Assembly (NCBI GenBank): GCA_030247675.1
Contig: JAOTRX010000012.1
Coordinates: 62,001-126,000, forward strand
From: Desulforhopalus sp.
GTDB lineage: Bacteria; Desulfobacterota; Desulfobulbia; Desulfobulbales; Desulfocapsaceae
Length of the DNA stretch: 64,000 nt
Direction of reading: 5' to 3'
Each line of letters begins with the position of its first letter. Position 1 is the first letter of the stretch. The translations under genes and the position numbers were made by a program. This document shows positions 36,907-45,640 of the stretch, one piece after another. Under the pieces are notes generated by a model. That model ran no database searches. It was not told where the DNA came from and worked only from the letters and a program-made list of their open reading frames with translations.

Positions 36907-37926
36907 TTAGTTTTTTTCTGTTAATGAAAGATACAGCGCTTCAAAGACGGCCATTCCCTGTTCCAGGGTTTCGCCGTCGGACAAGGTCTTGTTGCGGATT
37001 CCTTTTAAAATCATCTCGACCCCGAGGGTTTCGGGCATTGCAAATTTACCATCTTTAATATCGATATCGTGGACAATAGCGGCAAGGGTGTCGATACCCT
37101 TGCTGGTCAGGCCAAAACTTTCAACGAGAACCTCGAAGGTGCATAAATCGTCGATATGGGTGAAATCGCCGTTACGAACATCAAAGGTAACCTCGCCTTC
37201 ACCCCTCGTGGCCTGTAATTCCTTTTCGTCCAGGAAGGCAAAGATCGCCTGTGGATCAATAAAGCGGCGGATCAACCAGGCGCAGGCCATTCTGTCGACA
37301 AAAGGTCGCTTGCGGGTCAGCCACTGCCGGCCACCGAACATTTCAATTCGTTTGCCACTTTCCAATTGGCGTAGAGCCAATCCCTTCGGGCCGCCGGCGA
37401 TGGCGGTGAGTGCCTCTAACTGGCCCTTGAGCGCAACAAGACGGTGTGCCAGGTTTTGACCTGATTCCGATTGAAAGAAGTCGCGGTGTTGAACCGCCTG
37501 GAAATCGGCCTGGATCTTTTCAAACTGCCGGAAAAGAGAGGTGGTCTTCTTGTCCTTGCCGCCCTTTCGCAGATTGTCGATCCTGCCGGACAGCTCGTCG
37601 ATTTTGACGCCGACTTCCTGGTATTGCAGCTGTCTCTGTTCATTGAAGAGGGCGATAATCTCCTGAGTTTGCAGAGGTTCGATATTCTCGGTGGTGACAA
37701 GGAGCCCTTCACCCTTCAGGCCGGGAAGCTCAGCAAGCATCCATTGTAGGGCTTCATGGTTGTCTTCCCGGTACGGCAGGATATATACCCCGCCCTTTAA
37801 TTGTACAGCTCCTGACTTGTTGAGCTTTCTCCATATTTTCACACGGTTGTTTACCGGAGTCGCCGGGATCGAATAAAAAAACAGCAGCCATTTTGGGGTA
37901 TGAATCTCTTCCATGTCAGGGTCCAT
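36907..37926 (-). CDS. chrB: chromate resistance protein ChrB
   Basis: 339 residues with both ChrB parts. An N-terminal domain (about 10-110) carries WLLFFYSIPATPVNNRVKIW and KSGAVQLKGGVYILP. A C-terminal ChrB domain (about 200-335) carries RPFVDRMACAWLIRRFIDP, FDVRNGDFTHIDDLCTFEVL and the His/Asp pair in AAIVHDIDIKDG. In Ochrobactrum ChrB acts as a chromate-sensing regulator of chrA. The ATG at 37926 or at 37914 could start it; neither has a clear ribosome site. First gene of the operon. Confidence 0.93.
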   Translation of the reverse strand: MDPDMEEIHTPKWLLFFYSIPATPVNNRVKIWRKLNKSGAVQLKGGVYILPYREDNHEALQWMLAELPGLKGEGLLVTTENIEPLQTQEIIALFNEQRQLQYQEVGVKIDELSGRIDNLRKGGKDKKTTSLFRQFEKIQADFQAVQHRDFFQSESGQNLAHRLVALKGQLEALTAIAGGPKGLALRQLESGKRIEMFGGRQWLTRKRPFVDRMACAWLIRRFIDPQAIFAFLDEKELQATRGEGEVTFDVRNGDFTHIDDLCTFEVLVESFGLTSKGIDTLAAIVHDIDIKDGKFAMPETLGVEMILKGIRNKTLSDGETLEQGMAVFEALYLSLTEKN

Positions 37927-37933
37927 TTTTTGA

Positions 37934-37977
37934 TAAGCGCTTAGGTAAAAGTATCATCTGTTACAAAAATAAGTAAC
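37934..37977. promoter_or_regulatory. palindromes upstream of chrB
   Basis: A perfect palindrome TAAGCGCTTA (37934-37943) and a dyad GTTAC-N8-GTAAC (37960-37977) lie within 55 nt of the chrB start. They are candidate operators for ChrB or another regulator; no binding evidence exists. Confidence 0.35.
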
Positions 37978-38169
37978 GTTTGATATTGTTGTTGTCAAGG
38001 AAGGTGCTTGGAAAATTTCCGCGAATGCTCAACCTTTTTTATGAATACGCCGGCAGAAAGGCATTTGACACCTTTGCAAGACAAGGCATACAATGAAACT
38101 TCTTCACGCAATATTACAGTGTTTCCGGGTATTCTTCCCGGTCAGGACAAAACAAGAGGAGGATAAAGG

Positions 38170-39492
38170 ATGAGAAGTTTGATTGGCAGGCTTATGAGTA
38201 TTTTTGTCCTGCAGAGTATCGTGATCCTTGCCTTGCCGGGATTTACTCACGCCGGGGAGACTGCCACCGGACAGGAACAGGCGGGGCGGCAGCTGCCGGT
38301 TTATGCCACCGATGCCGGCAAGGGTCTGCCTTATATGATTGAGCTGATGCGCGGCAGGAAGGCCTTCCTCCTTGGTGATGCCACCCACGGAACTGAAGAA
38401 TTTTACGCCTTTCGCAAACGGGTGACCAGGCACCTCATCCGCGACTTGGGGGTGCGGGTGGTAGTACTGGAGGCAGAATGGGACGGTGGTAAAATGGTTG
38501 ACGAGTATATCCGGGGCCTTTTACCTGGGACTGTTTGTGCCCGCCAGCTCCTGCCGCAGGCCTTCAAATACTGGCCGGTCTGGGTATGGGCCAATGAAGA
38601 GCTGGTCGAGTTTGTTGAATGGCTTAAGGAATTTAACAGTCACCTGCCGCCCGATAAGATGGTTCGCTGCCGCGCTATGGATATGCAGTTCGCGATAGGC
38701 GCAGCCCTTGAATCGCTCGCCGGGGTATGGCCGGCAGACTCCAGGCATGGCCGAATCTACGACGACCTTCGCCGGTGGTGGCGCCAATATGAGGATTACC
38801 CCATGCGCTATAATTTCGCCTATGCAGAGGGCCGCGACACCGGCAACCTTATGGCGACCGAGCTTCTCAGCGACCTGCCCGCGGGGGATAAGGAATGGCG
38901 GCAGCGGCTGATCATGTTGATCGCTGCCGAGGAGTATTACCGGGTCATGTCGTACAATCAGTACGAATCCTGGAATATCCGCTCACGGCATTTTTCCGGA
39001 TATATTGAGGATATTCTGCAGGAGCCGGAAGGGGCCAAGGGCGTTGTCGTGTGGGCCCACAACAGCCATGTCGGTGACATGTCCGCCACCGATGTCCAGG
39101 GTACCGGCCTCACCAGCTTTGGCGCCCTGTTGCGGGAGCGTTTGGGCAAGGATCAGGTGTTTATCCTCGGCAGTGCCGGGTATAGCGGTACCGTCCTGGC
39201 CGCAATCGAGTGGTATCAGGACCCGGTGGAAATGGTTGTACCACCGGCCGCTCCGGGGTCGCTGGAGGCGATTCTTGACAGCGGCGGCTGGGACAATTCG
39301 CTGCTGGTGTTTGAAGATGATGAGCAGAGGGAAAAATGGTCGATGCCCTTGTTGCACCGGGGCATTGGTGTCGCCTACAATGCCCAGGCGGAAATGCCCA
39401 GTTATTATCTTACCGCACGAATCAGCTCGCGTTACGACGCCGTGGTTTTCTGGCGTAAAACTAGATCTTTGCAGTTGATGGCCGATCCCTGA
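38170..39492 (+). CDS. secreted erythromycin-esterase-family protein
   Basis: 440 residues with signal peptide (about 1-28, cleavage after THA). The family motif GDATHGTEEF (residues 69-78) carries His73 and the following acidic residue, with VVVLEAEWDGG, ESWNIRSRHF and VVWAHNSHVGDM farther on. The family includes macrolide esterases EreA/B but is wide and mostly uncharacterised. Strong AGGAGGATAAAGG ribosome site. It is convergent with the envelope operon and export fits that location. I would not read it as antibiotic resistance. Confidence 0.85.
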   Translation: MRSLIGRLMSIFVLQSIVILALPGFTHAGETATGQEQAGRQLPVYATDAGKGLPYMIELMRGRKAFLLGDATHGTEEFYAFRKRVTRHLIRDLGVRVVVLEAEWDGGKMVDEYIRGLLPGTVCARQLLPQAFKYWPVWVWANEELVEFVEWLKEFNSHLPPDKMVRCRAMDMQFAIGAALESLAGVWPADSRHGRIYDDLRRWWRQYEDYPMRYNFAYAEGRDTGNLMATELLSDLPAGDKEWRQRLIMLIAAEEYYRVMSYNQYESWNIRSRHFSGYIEDILQEPEGAKGVVVWAHNSHVGDMSATDVQGTGLTSFGALLRERLGKDQVFILGSAGYSGTVLAAIEWYQDPVEMVVPPAAPGSLEAILDSGGWDNSLLVFEDDEQREKWSMPLLHRGIGVAYNAQAEMPSYYLTARISSRYDAVVFWRKTRSLQLMADP

Positions 39493-39514
39493 ATCGACGA
39501 GTATTCCCCGCAAT

Positions 39515-41410
39515 CTACGGGGTGCAGCCGCCGGGTGTTGATGGGTAGAGATCTTCAAGGGTGAAGGTAGTGGTGATAATCTGCTCGCCTCTTTGCACCT
39601 TGATGGGGATGGTCGTGCCCGCAGGGCCGCGCAACAGCTCGCGAAGATGGACAATGAGGTGGTCCGGACCGATAATCTCTCCTGCCAGTTCCAGGATGAG
39701 ATCGCCAACGGCAAGTCCGGCCTTGGTTGCCGGGCAGTCACTGGCCAGGTAGGAGATCATCGCCTGATTATTTTCCGCCCGGCCGATGATCATCCCGGAT
39801 TTGTCCTGGGGAAAGGCCTTGTTGAAGGATTTACCCTCTTCAAGGGTGATTTTCTGTTCTGGGTAGTTGAGAAAGAGGTGGAAATGGCGGAGTGTCGAGT
39901 TGCCGAGATTGCCGCCGACCTCGCCCAGGGCGGTGGCCCCGACGCCTTTTTCGACGGGAATGGAGATCAGGGGCCGATCCAGGCGGAAGCGGTCGATTTG
40001 CAGGCAGTTGAATTGGATGTTCTTCTCAAGGGACACCCCGGCCATCCCCTGGCTGACGATCTCCACCCCGGCCCTTTTCTCAAGCCCGTGTTTTTCCGCA
40101 AAAGGGTAGTGGATGGAGCTGTGGTAGGAACCGAGATCAAGGCTCCACAGGCTTGCATACTTACCGTCGACTACGGTCGGCAGGGTGAATGTCCGGTATT
40201 TCAGCGGGGCGCTGAGTGTCACTCCGGAACCCTGGTAGACAAAGGTGGCGGGGTCGTGAAAGGTGACAAGCTGCTGGTCGTAATCGACCTCGACGACGAA
40301 GCGGGAGAGAAAGTCATAGCCAAGGATACCGGCCATCACCGGCTCGTAGCTTCTTGCCGACAGGTCTTTGGCCGCGTACATCTTTTGACTGTCAAAGCGG
40401 ATGGAGCCAACCTGATGGTCGGGTACCCCGACGAAGTAGAGATCAAAGAGCTCACCAAAACCATAGCCGCGAATACTGCCTTCCACCTTCAGGCCATGCT
40501 GTTCGGCATAGTCCTTATCGATGATCGACATCGAGGCGCCGCTGTCGAGAACCCAGTAACGGGTGTCGCCGCCGACTGTTACCGGTAAGTAAATGAGATT
40601 TTCAATAAACTGGAAGGGAATTGTCGCCTTGTCGGCACCGTCCTTGAAGTGATAGCCCTTTTCTCGTTGTGGCGGGGAAAAGAGTTTGTCGTCGACCGGC
40701 GGGTTGTTTTCGAAGGCGGTCGTCCAGGTTTCTTCAGTCTTGTTCCAGGGGTGATAGGTGTTGTGCTGGTGGAAGGAGAGTACCAGGCCGTCGACGATTT
40801 TGTAGTCGTCGTAATAGCTCTCTATCTCCATGTCCGGCTGGCGGTGCAGGGACGCGGTCATGAACATGGTCTGGGTGTCATAAAAGAAGTGGCCGCGGTC
40901 GGTGTTGATGGTGTTGTCGAGGATGAGCTCGTAGCAGGGCCGGCCCTTTACCACCTTGACTCCGCCGAAGGTCAGGGCAAAATACGGTGACTGGCGATTC
41001 AGGTGTTCGTACCGGTCGATGAGCAGGCTGATCTGCCGCCGTTTCAGAGTGTCTTCATCTTTCAGGACCAGTTGCTGGCCGTTGGTGTCGAAGAACCAGG
41101 CATAGTCGCCGCTATCGCCGGTGATCTGGGTAATGATAGAATAATCCTCTTCCGTCCGGTACTGCAGGGGGCGTTTTTCCCAATGTTTGAAGGTGCCCTG
41201 CAGGCCGTCGTAGTGAACCCGGCCCTCACTGGTACTGGTGATGCTGTTGTTGAGCCGCTCAAGGCCGCCCACCGCCTCGTAGTGGCGGAGGAGGATCTGG
41301 TAGGGGTCGGAGAGATCGATGATCTCGTCGACCGCCGCCGCCGAAGAGGCGAAGAGGAAGGTTAGAAGGAGGCTGAAAATCCGGAATGCAGGGTGAAAGA
41401 AGCGCATCAT
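39515..41410 (-). CDS. exported retropepsin-like aspartic protease with PDZ domain
   Basis: 631 residues, N-terminal signal peptide (about 1-26). A first region (35-260) resembles a lipoprotein-carrier beta domain. A pepsin-like domain has VLDSGASMSIID (Asp289). A second similar domain has LDLGSYHSSIHYP (Asp425), where DLG replaces the normal DSG or DTG. A C-terminal PDZ domain (about 545-620) has CPATKAGLAVGDLILELAG. Either ATG 41410 or 41407 may be used; GGAG lies close upstream. Last gene of the envelope operon, 8 nt after the OmpA lipoprotein. Confidence 0.85.
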   Translation of the reverse strand: MMRFFHPAFRIFSLLLTFLFASSAAAVDEIIDLSDPYQILLRHYEAVGGLERLNNSITSTSEGRVHYDGLQGTFKHWEKRPLQYRTEEDYSIITQITGDSGDYAWFFDTNGQQLVLKDEDTLKRRQISLLIDRYEHLNRQSPYFALTFGGVKVVKGRPCYELILDNTINTDRGHFFYDTQTMFMTASLHRQPDMEIESYYDDYKIVDGLVLSFHQHNTYHPWNKTEETWTTAFENNPPVDDKLFSPPQREKGYHFKDGADKATIPFQFIENLIYLPVTVGGDTRYWVLDSGASMSIIDKDYAEQHGLKVEGSIRGYGFGELFDLYFVGVPDHQVGSIRFDSQKMYAAKDLSARSYEPVMAGILGYDFLSRFVVEVDYDQQLVTFHDPATFVYQGSGVTLSAPLKYRTFTLPTVVDGKYASLWSLDLGSYHSSIHYPFAEKHGLEKRAGVEIVSQGMAGVSLEKNIQFNCLQIDRFRLDRPLISIPVEKGVGATALGEVGGNLGNSTLRHFHLFLNYPEQKITLEEGKSFNKAFPQDKSGMIIGRAENNQAMISYLASDCPATKAGLAVGDLILELAGEIIGPDHLIVHLRELLRGPAGTTIPIKVQRGEQIITTTFTLEDLYPSTPGGCTP

Positions 41411-41418
41411 GTCTCCAC

Positions 41419-42018
41419 TCAGCGGACCATGACTTCAACTCTGCGGTTTTTTGGCTCGGCGACGTTGTCGGCTGTTGGAATGAGTGGGTTGCCCTCGCCA
41501 TGATAGATGATGGTCATATCTTCCGCACTGACCTTTTCCTTGCGGAGGATGTCGTGGACCAGCTGGGCCCGTTCCAGAGAAAGCCTGCGATTGTAGTCGT
41601 CGCTTCCCTTTCGGTCGGTATGGCCGATGATGGAGATATCCCTCGATTGGCGTTTTTTGATAGCCGCCAGGATGTCACCGACGAGCTTTTTCGAATCATC
41701 GGTCAACTCGTTGGAATTAAACTGAAAATAGAGGAGAAAGCTTTCCGGCGCCAGGGGCTGGACTTGCAGGGCAGCCTCGAATACCTGTTGGGTTTCTTCG
41801 GCCTTGATAGCTGTCGGAGGAGATGGTGCGCTGTCGCGGCCCTTCAAAAAAATGGCTTTGCCATCTTCTTGAAGTACCCCGCTGCCCTTATCGGTTGCAA
41901 CCTGAAGTGCGCCCACCGAACCGTCCTTCGCTGGACTGAGGACAACAAAAGACTCCTTGCCACCGCAGCCAGTCAGGAGGGCGACGACCAAGAGGAGAAA
42001 AAAACATCTGAGGTTCAT
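41419..42018 (-). CDS. OmpA-domain lipoprotein
   Basis: Peptidoglycan-binding outer-membrane lipoprotein. I start it at the ATG at 42016-42018, preceded by GGAGA (199 residues); another ATG 12 nt upstream has no ribosome site. Lipobox LLTGC near residue 18. The C-terminal OmpA domain (about 100-199) has YFQFNSNELTDDSKKLV, ISIIGHTDRKGSDDYNRRLS and EPKNRRVEVMVR. The middle is an unassigned beta-rich region. A U-rich hairpin overlaps its ribosome site. Confidence 0.92.
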   Translation of the reverse strand: MNLRCFFLLLVVALLTGCGGKESFVVLSPAKDGSVGALQVATDKGSGVLQEDGKAIFLKGRDSAPSPPTAIKAEETQQVFEAALQVQPLAPESFLLYFQFNSNELTDDSKKLVGDILAAIKKRQSRDISIIGHTDRKGSDDYNRRLSLERAQLVHDILRKEKVSAEDMTIIYHGEGNPLIPTADNVAEPKNRRVEVMVR

Positions 42019-42026
42019 AGTGTTCT

Positions 42027-42050
42027 CCATTTTTGGAGTTGAAAAAATGG
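42027..42050 (-). promoter_or_regulatory. AU-rich hairpin over OmpA lipoprotein ribosome site
   Basis: In the minus-strand RNA CCAUUUUU pairs with AAAAAUGG (8 bp, 8-nt loop). The GG of the GGAG ribosome site (42025-42028) is the last part of the stem, so melting would expose it. This could be a temperature- or ion-sensitive switch, or chance. Confidence 0.35.
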
Positions 42051-42094
42051 CAGTTCGGGGCTCACAGATTGCCTATGCATCCCTGGGACTTGTC

Positions 42095-42553
42095 TTACTC
42101 GGCAAACCTCGCCTTGAAATTGGTTTCTTCTTTCAACATGCTGATCCGGCCCACCGGGGTGTCAAGCTCAACCGCGTGGGGCGCTAGTTTGCCGAGGAGG
42201 CCGGATTGATAGACGAAGGTGCCGTGTTGCATATTGAGGCGCATGGCGTATTCGTTGGATGCCGGAGCGAAGGTGTATTTTTCCATGGAAACCCGGCTGA
42301 TCGGGCCCATGGAGATGAGGGTATTGTCGTCGAGGAGGATGCCTATTGCCCCGTCCGAACCGGTGAGGATGGTGTCGCTCTGATAAATGCGGTCGTTGGG
42401 GAAGGCCGGTTTGGTCTTGCCGTCTCTCAGGATGGACACTAAGCCCCGCAGGCCTTTGACTTTGCCTATTGCCCTTTGCTCGGCGGAGCTTGTCAGAGGA
42501 AAGGAGAGGCAGAGCAGAAGAGCCAGACAACAGCTAAAAGCAGAATTTCTCAT
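42095..42553 (-). CDS. exported FecR-domain protein
   Basis: 152 residues with signal peptide (about 1-24, TSSAEQ). The FecR-type fold is seen in VKGLRGLVSILRDGKTKPAF, DTILTGSDGAIGILLDDNT and MQHGTFVYQSG. No transmembrane anchor or anti-sigma helix, so it is a stand-alone FecR domain and not a sigma regulator of the TonB type. GGAGAATCACC precedes the ATG. Lies between CsgG-PEGA and OmpA genes, so an envelope adaptor is likely. Confidence 0.87.
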   Translation of the reverse strand: MRNSAFSCCLALLLCLSFPLTSSAEQRAIGKVKGLRGLVSILRDGKTKPAFPNDRIYQSDTILTGSDGAIGILLDDNTLISMGPISRVSMEKYTFAPASNEYAMRLNMQHGTFVYQSGLLGKLAPHAVELDTPVGRISMLKEETNFKARFAE

Positions 42554-42729
42554 GGTGATTCTCCGCTATCAGATACACCTCCGGACAGCTTGTCCGTTTG
42601 TAACGTCTCTCTGAACACAACATTTTTACGGCACTTTTTCATTCTCCCGGATTCAGTATGCCGCTGGCATTTATCGACTTATACCAGATGGGCATAGTAT
42701 TTTTTAAAAAGACAAGTTGCCCCCCATCC

Positions 42730-44145
42730 TTATCGCTGGTTCAGGCTCTTTTCAGCGTAGCCCTTCAGCTTTCTGTTGGGGGCCTCGCTTGCCACCTTGG
42801 AGAGGGTCGCCCGGTACTTGCTGTTGCCGGAAGCCCCTAATGCCTTACAAAGCCAGGACAAGGTGTCGACAGTGTCATTGCGGTCGTGATCGGTGCCGCT
42901 TGTCTTATAGCCGTTGAGCAGGATTTTTTCCACGACGTCGAGGACAACAGGATCGCGAAGATTCGACCTGACCATCAGCTGCGCTGCGTTCTTTTGCTCC
43001 CGAGTGTTGTTTGACTCAAGCATGCGCAGGTACTTTGCCTGTTCGGAGGTAAGCGAGGGCATTTGTGGCGCTTGCGGGGGCGGTGCAAATTGAGGTGGAG
43101 GCGGCGGTGGGGTATAGGTCTCTCGTTTCACCGAGACAGCAGGTTTGGCTGGTGGTTCATCTGCCGCTGGGCTGCTTGCGGTAAGCGTAATCGTGACGAT
43201 TTTTTCCTCATTTGCGCCAACGGTAATCCACTCCTTGGCCATTCTGTAGCCGGACGCGGTAACTTCCACGTGGTACGGTCCGGGTTCAAGAATCATGCCC
43301 CGTTCGTATACCTGGCTGACATTGAGAAGACGAATCTTGGAACCAGCAGGCACCGTTTCGACGGTGAGCTTGGCTTTTTTTGGGCTGGTATCGATCATGC
43401 TCTTCACCAGCTGGCTGTAGTTGACCGATCCGGGGCTGGTTTCTTCGTCGATCTTGGCGGTGCATATTTTTTGCTGGACAGAGGTAATGGTAATTTTGCC
43501 GGTCTCAATACGTTCGACATCCAGCACCTCACCGGTCTTCGGATGTTTGATGATCTGTCCTTCCTTGTAGACGATAAAGCGCATGTTGGTTTTTACACCG
43601 GTGCGAATCCCGAGATCCAGGGTTACCGTATCACCGCTTCGATTCACGACATAGCCTTCAAGCGGGAAATTTTTAATAATCTTGTCGGACATTTCTATGA
43701 CCATGTCCTGGAGCTTGGTGGTGGCGGAGCTTTTAATGTTTTCGGCGGCGATAATGGAAGCGCTTTCAACATCGATAATCCGGGCGTTAATCTCAGTTAC
43801 CTCCCGCAGTTTCATGACCGAGCCGGTGATGATGACCTTGACACCGAGGAGCTTGCCGATCTGGGTGGCACTGTTGGCGTCAACGATTCCGGTCATGGCC
43901 AGCTTCTGTTCGCCGAGAATCTTTTCCAGCATTCTCCTTTCGACCACATCGAAACGGCCTTCCCGGACCATGGCGGTTATGAACCATTCAGCGACAATGG
44001 TTCCCATGTCTTTGTTATCGAAGTTCTCACCCTGGAGTTGGAAATCGAGGACGGCAATCTTGGTCTTGCTGAAATCGGCGAAGGCTTGCAGGGGTATAAG
44101 CGATACAAAGAGTAAAAATAACAACGTGTTCGTAAACTTTCTCAT
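42730..44145 (-). CDS. CsgG-family protein with PEGA domain
   Basis: 471 residues, started at the ATG at 44143-44145 after GAGGAGC; a 14-codon longer frame is weaker. Signal peptide (1-23, FADFSK). CsgG-like domain (about 25-190): IAVLDFQLQGENFDNKDMG, VERRMLEKILGEQ, LLGVKVIITGSVMKL. CsgG in curli export forms an outer-membrane pore, but this one has no lipobox. A PEGA domain (about 265-330) has LEPGPYHVEVTASGYR, followed by a Pro-rich linker and a helical tail. Envelope operon member. Confidence 0.87.
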   Translation of the reverse strand: MRKFTNTLLFLLFVSLIPLQAFADFSKTKIAVLDFQLQGENFDNKDMGTIVAEWFITAMVREGRFDVVERRMLEKILGEQKLAMTGIVDANSATQIGKLLGVKVIITGSVMKLREVTEINARIIDVESASIIAAENIKSSATTKLQDMVIEMSDKIIKNFPLEGYVVNRSGDTVTLDLGIRTGVKTNMRFIVYKEGQIIKHPKTGEVLDVERIETGKITITSVQQKICTAKIDEETSPGSVNYSQLVKSMIDTSPKKAKLTVETVPAGSKIRLLNVSQVYERGMILEPGPYHVEVTASGYRMAKEWITVGANEEKIVTITLTASSPAADEPPAKPAVSVKRETYTPPPPPPQFAPPPQAPQMPSLTSEQAKYLRMLESNNTREQKNAAQLMVRSNLRDPVVLDVVEKILLNGYKTSGTDHDRNDTVDTLSWLCKALGASGNSKYRATLSKVASEAPNRKLKGYAEKSLNQR

Positions 44146-44183
44146 TTGAAGCTCCTCGGCCGATGAAACTTTTTTTCTGTATA

Positions 44184-45311
44184 TCATTGTAAATTCAAGG
44201 TAATACGATTGCCTGAGACATTGGTCACCACCAGTTTGCTGCCTTCAACGGCCTTGTTGTCGACCTGATCACAAAAACTGTCGGCAGTACCTTTAAAGAG
44301 TACGGAGAGCTCGAGCTTGCCTCCTCCAAAGTTTCTCTTGGTGACAGAAACGACGCCCTGCGTGTCTTCCAGCAGCTTGGCGGCACTTTTCTGGGTGCCG
44401 TAGCTTTTAACGCCGCTGATAACAACCTCGTAATTGGCGCCGTTGTTGACGGTATCCTGGAAGGAGGTGATGATTGCCTCAAAGAGTTTCTTGTCCATGA
44501 GGTTGGTGGCCGCTTTAGTCGCCGCCTGGGATTGAGCGATGTCGTCGGCGATATGGGCGGCGGCTCCGGTAGAGGACTTGGTGGCGACGATCCGTCCGTT
44601 CGAGCAGTTGACGACCTTCACGGTGAGGCTCGCCTGGCCTGACTTCATCCCCGAACCTTTGAGGACCTCATTTTCAAGAAGACTTTTTTTGACGCTGCCG
44701 ACCACCACATATTCCGCACCGTTTTCCGCGCCGAGTTTGGCAGCGGCCACTGGGTCGCCATCTATTGCTTTGCGAATAAAGGGATCATCTTTGGCCATGA
44801 GGGCTGCCGTTTGGGCCGGATCAACCAGCTCAAAACCTTTGCCCTGGAGAAAGTCGACGACGGCACTTTCGGCGTTGTGACCGCCCTGTTCCTGGATTAG
44901 CACCATGGTGCGAGGCTTGTCCATCGAGGCGAGGAGGATTTTCAGGGCCATGAGGTCGGCGGTAATCGAATCCAGGGAAACCACTGCCGAGATCTTGACG
45001 TGCCAGGTGTCGCCTTTTTGCTCCTCCTTGAGGGTGTCAAAACTGCGAACGGCGCCAAAGCTCTGGGTGATGACCTTGTCCTTTTTCAGGATGAAGTTCT
45101 CGACCTCGGTCTGAGAACTGAGGACAACCCCAATCCCTTCCTCTATTGCCGCCCTTTTTGCCTGAAGGAGTGCCTCCGGTTTGGTGGCGCCATAGCCTTC
45201 AGCGGTTATGGCCTTGTCACCGGTTTGTTTCCCGCCGGCCGGCTGTGCGCCAAGCACCAAACCAGGAGCGAGAAGAAGAATAACCATGAGGCTCAACAAG
45301 AGGTCTTTCAT
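44184..45311 (-). CDS. FlgT/LPP20-like exported protein
   Basis: 375 residues with signal peptide (about 1-22, GLVLGAQ). The N-terminal part (about 34-120) fits an LPP20/FlgT-N fold: ITAEGYGATKPEALLQAKRA and GVVLSSQTEVENF. The middle (about 130-260) is CsgG/FlgT-M like: EQGGHNAESAVVDFLQGKGF, GAEYVVVGSVKKSLLE. In Vibrio FlgT builds the flagellar H ring; no flagellar genes lie here. It is the first gene of the envelope operon, 38 nt before the CsgG-PEGA gene. Confidence 0.82.
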   Translation of the reverse strand: MKDLLLSLMVILLLAPGLVLGAQPAGGKQTGDKAITAEGYGATKPEALLQAKRAAIEEGIGVVLSSQTEVENFILKKDKVITQSFGAVRSFDTLKEEQKGDTWHVKISAVVSLDSITADLMALKILLASMDKPRTMVLIQEQGGHNAESAVVDFLQGKGFELVDPAQTAALMAKDDPFIRKAIDGDPVAAAKLGAENGAEYVVVGSVKKSLLENEVLKGSGMKSGQASLTVKVVNCSNGRIVATKSSTGAAAHIADDIAQSQAATKAATNLMDKKLFEAIITSFQDTVNNGANYEVVISGVKSYGTQKSAAKLLEDTQGVVSVTKRNFGGGKLELSVLFKGTADSFCDQVDNKAVEGSKLVVTNVSGNRITLNLQ

Positions 45312-45640
45312 GCCTTGACGTCCTTAGGGGATTTAGGTTCAAGCAGTGGGAAATGAAAGTTATTTCTAAGGAAAAAGAATATATTTTATCGGACAAAAAT
45401 ACAATGAGCATCCTAAATATTTTGGGAATTTTCTAGAACGATGGGGGGGCTTGTCGCCGTCATTTGGCTGCGGGGTCAGGCGTTTAAACTTTTGCCAGAC
45501 AATCGGCGTGGCATGTTTTGGTAAGGATCGGGTGGCGTAGGGCAGGGGATGGCGGATTTTAAAAAGGATGGGGAATAATTATTTTGCCGAAACCCATTGG
45601 TGATGATGCATGAAATGGGTTTCGACAGGCGATAGAGACG
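45312..45640. other. 329-nt intergenic region with hairpin 45588-45624
   Basis: Between the envelope operon start and the KAS III stop, both minus strand. Near the operon the sequence is AT-rich; TTGTAT and TATTCT spaced 17 nt on the minus strand may be its promoter. At 45588-45624 an 11-bp inverted repeat CGAAACCCATT / AATGGGTTTCG probably ends the KAS III transcript, though no strong T run follows. Nothing else is seen. Confidence 0.4.

Noticed and set aside
38170..39492. Macrolide resistance gene
   Set aside because: Family membership alone does not show the substrate, and the protein has a signal peptide and non-resistance context.
39593..40588. 331-codon plus-strand frame inside the aspartic protease gene
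   Set aside because: Opposite a protein with conserved protease and PDZ motifs; the shadow has no recognizable feature.
42673..42695. Possible fourth copy of the dispersed repeat (TTATACC...GGGCATA)
   Set aside because: Only the first 18 or so positions match, with mismatches; the remainder diverges, so it may be chance.
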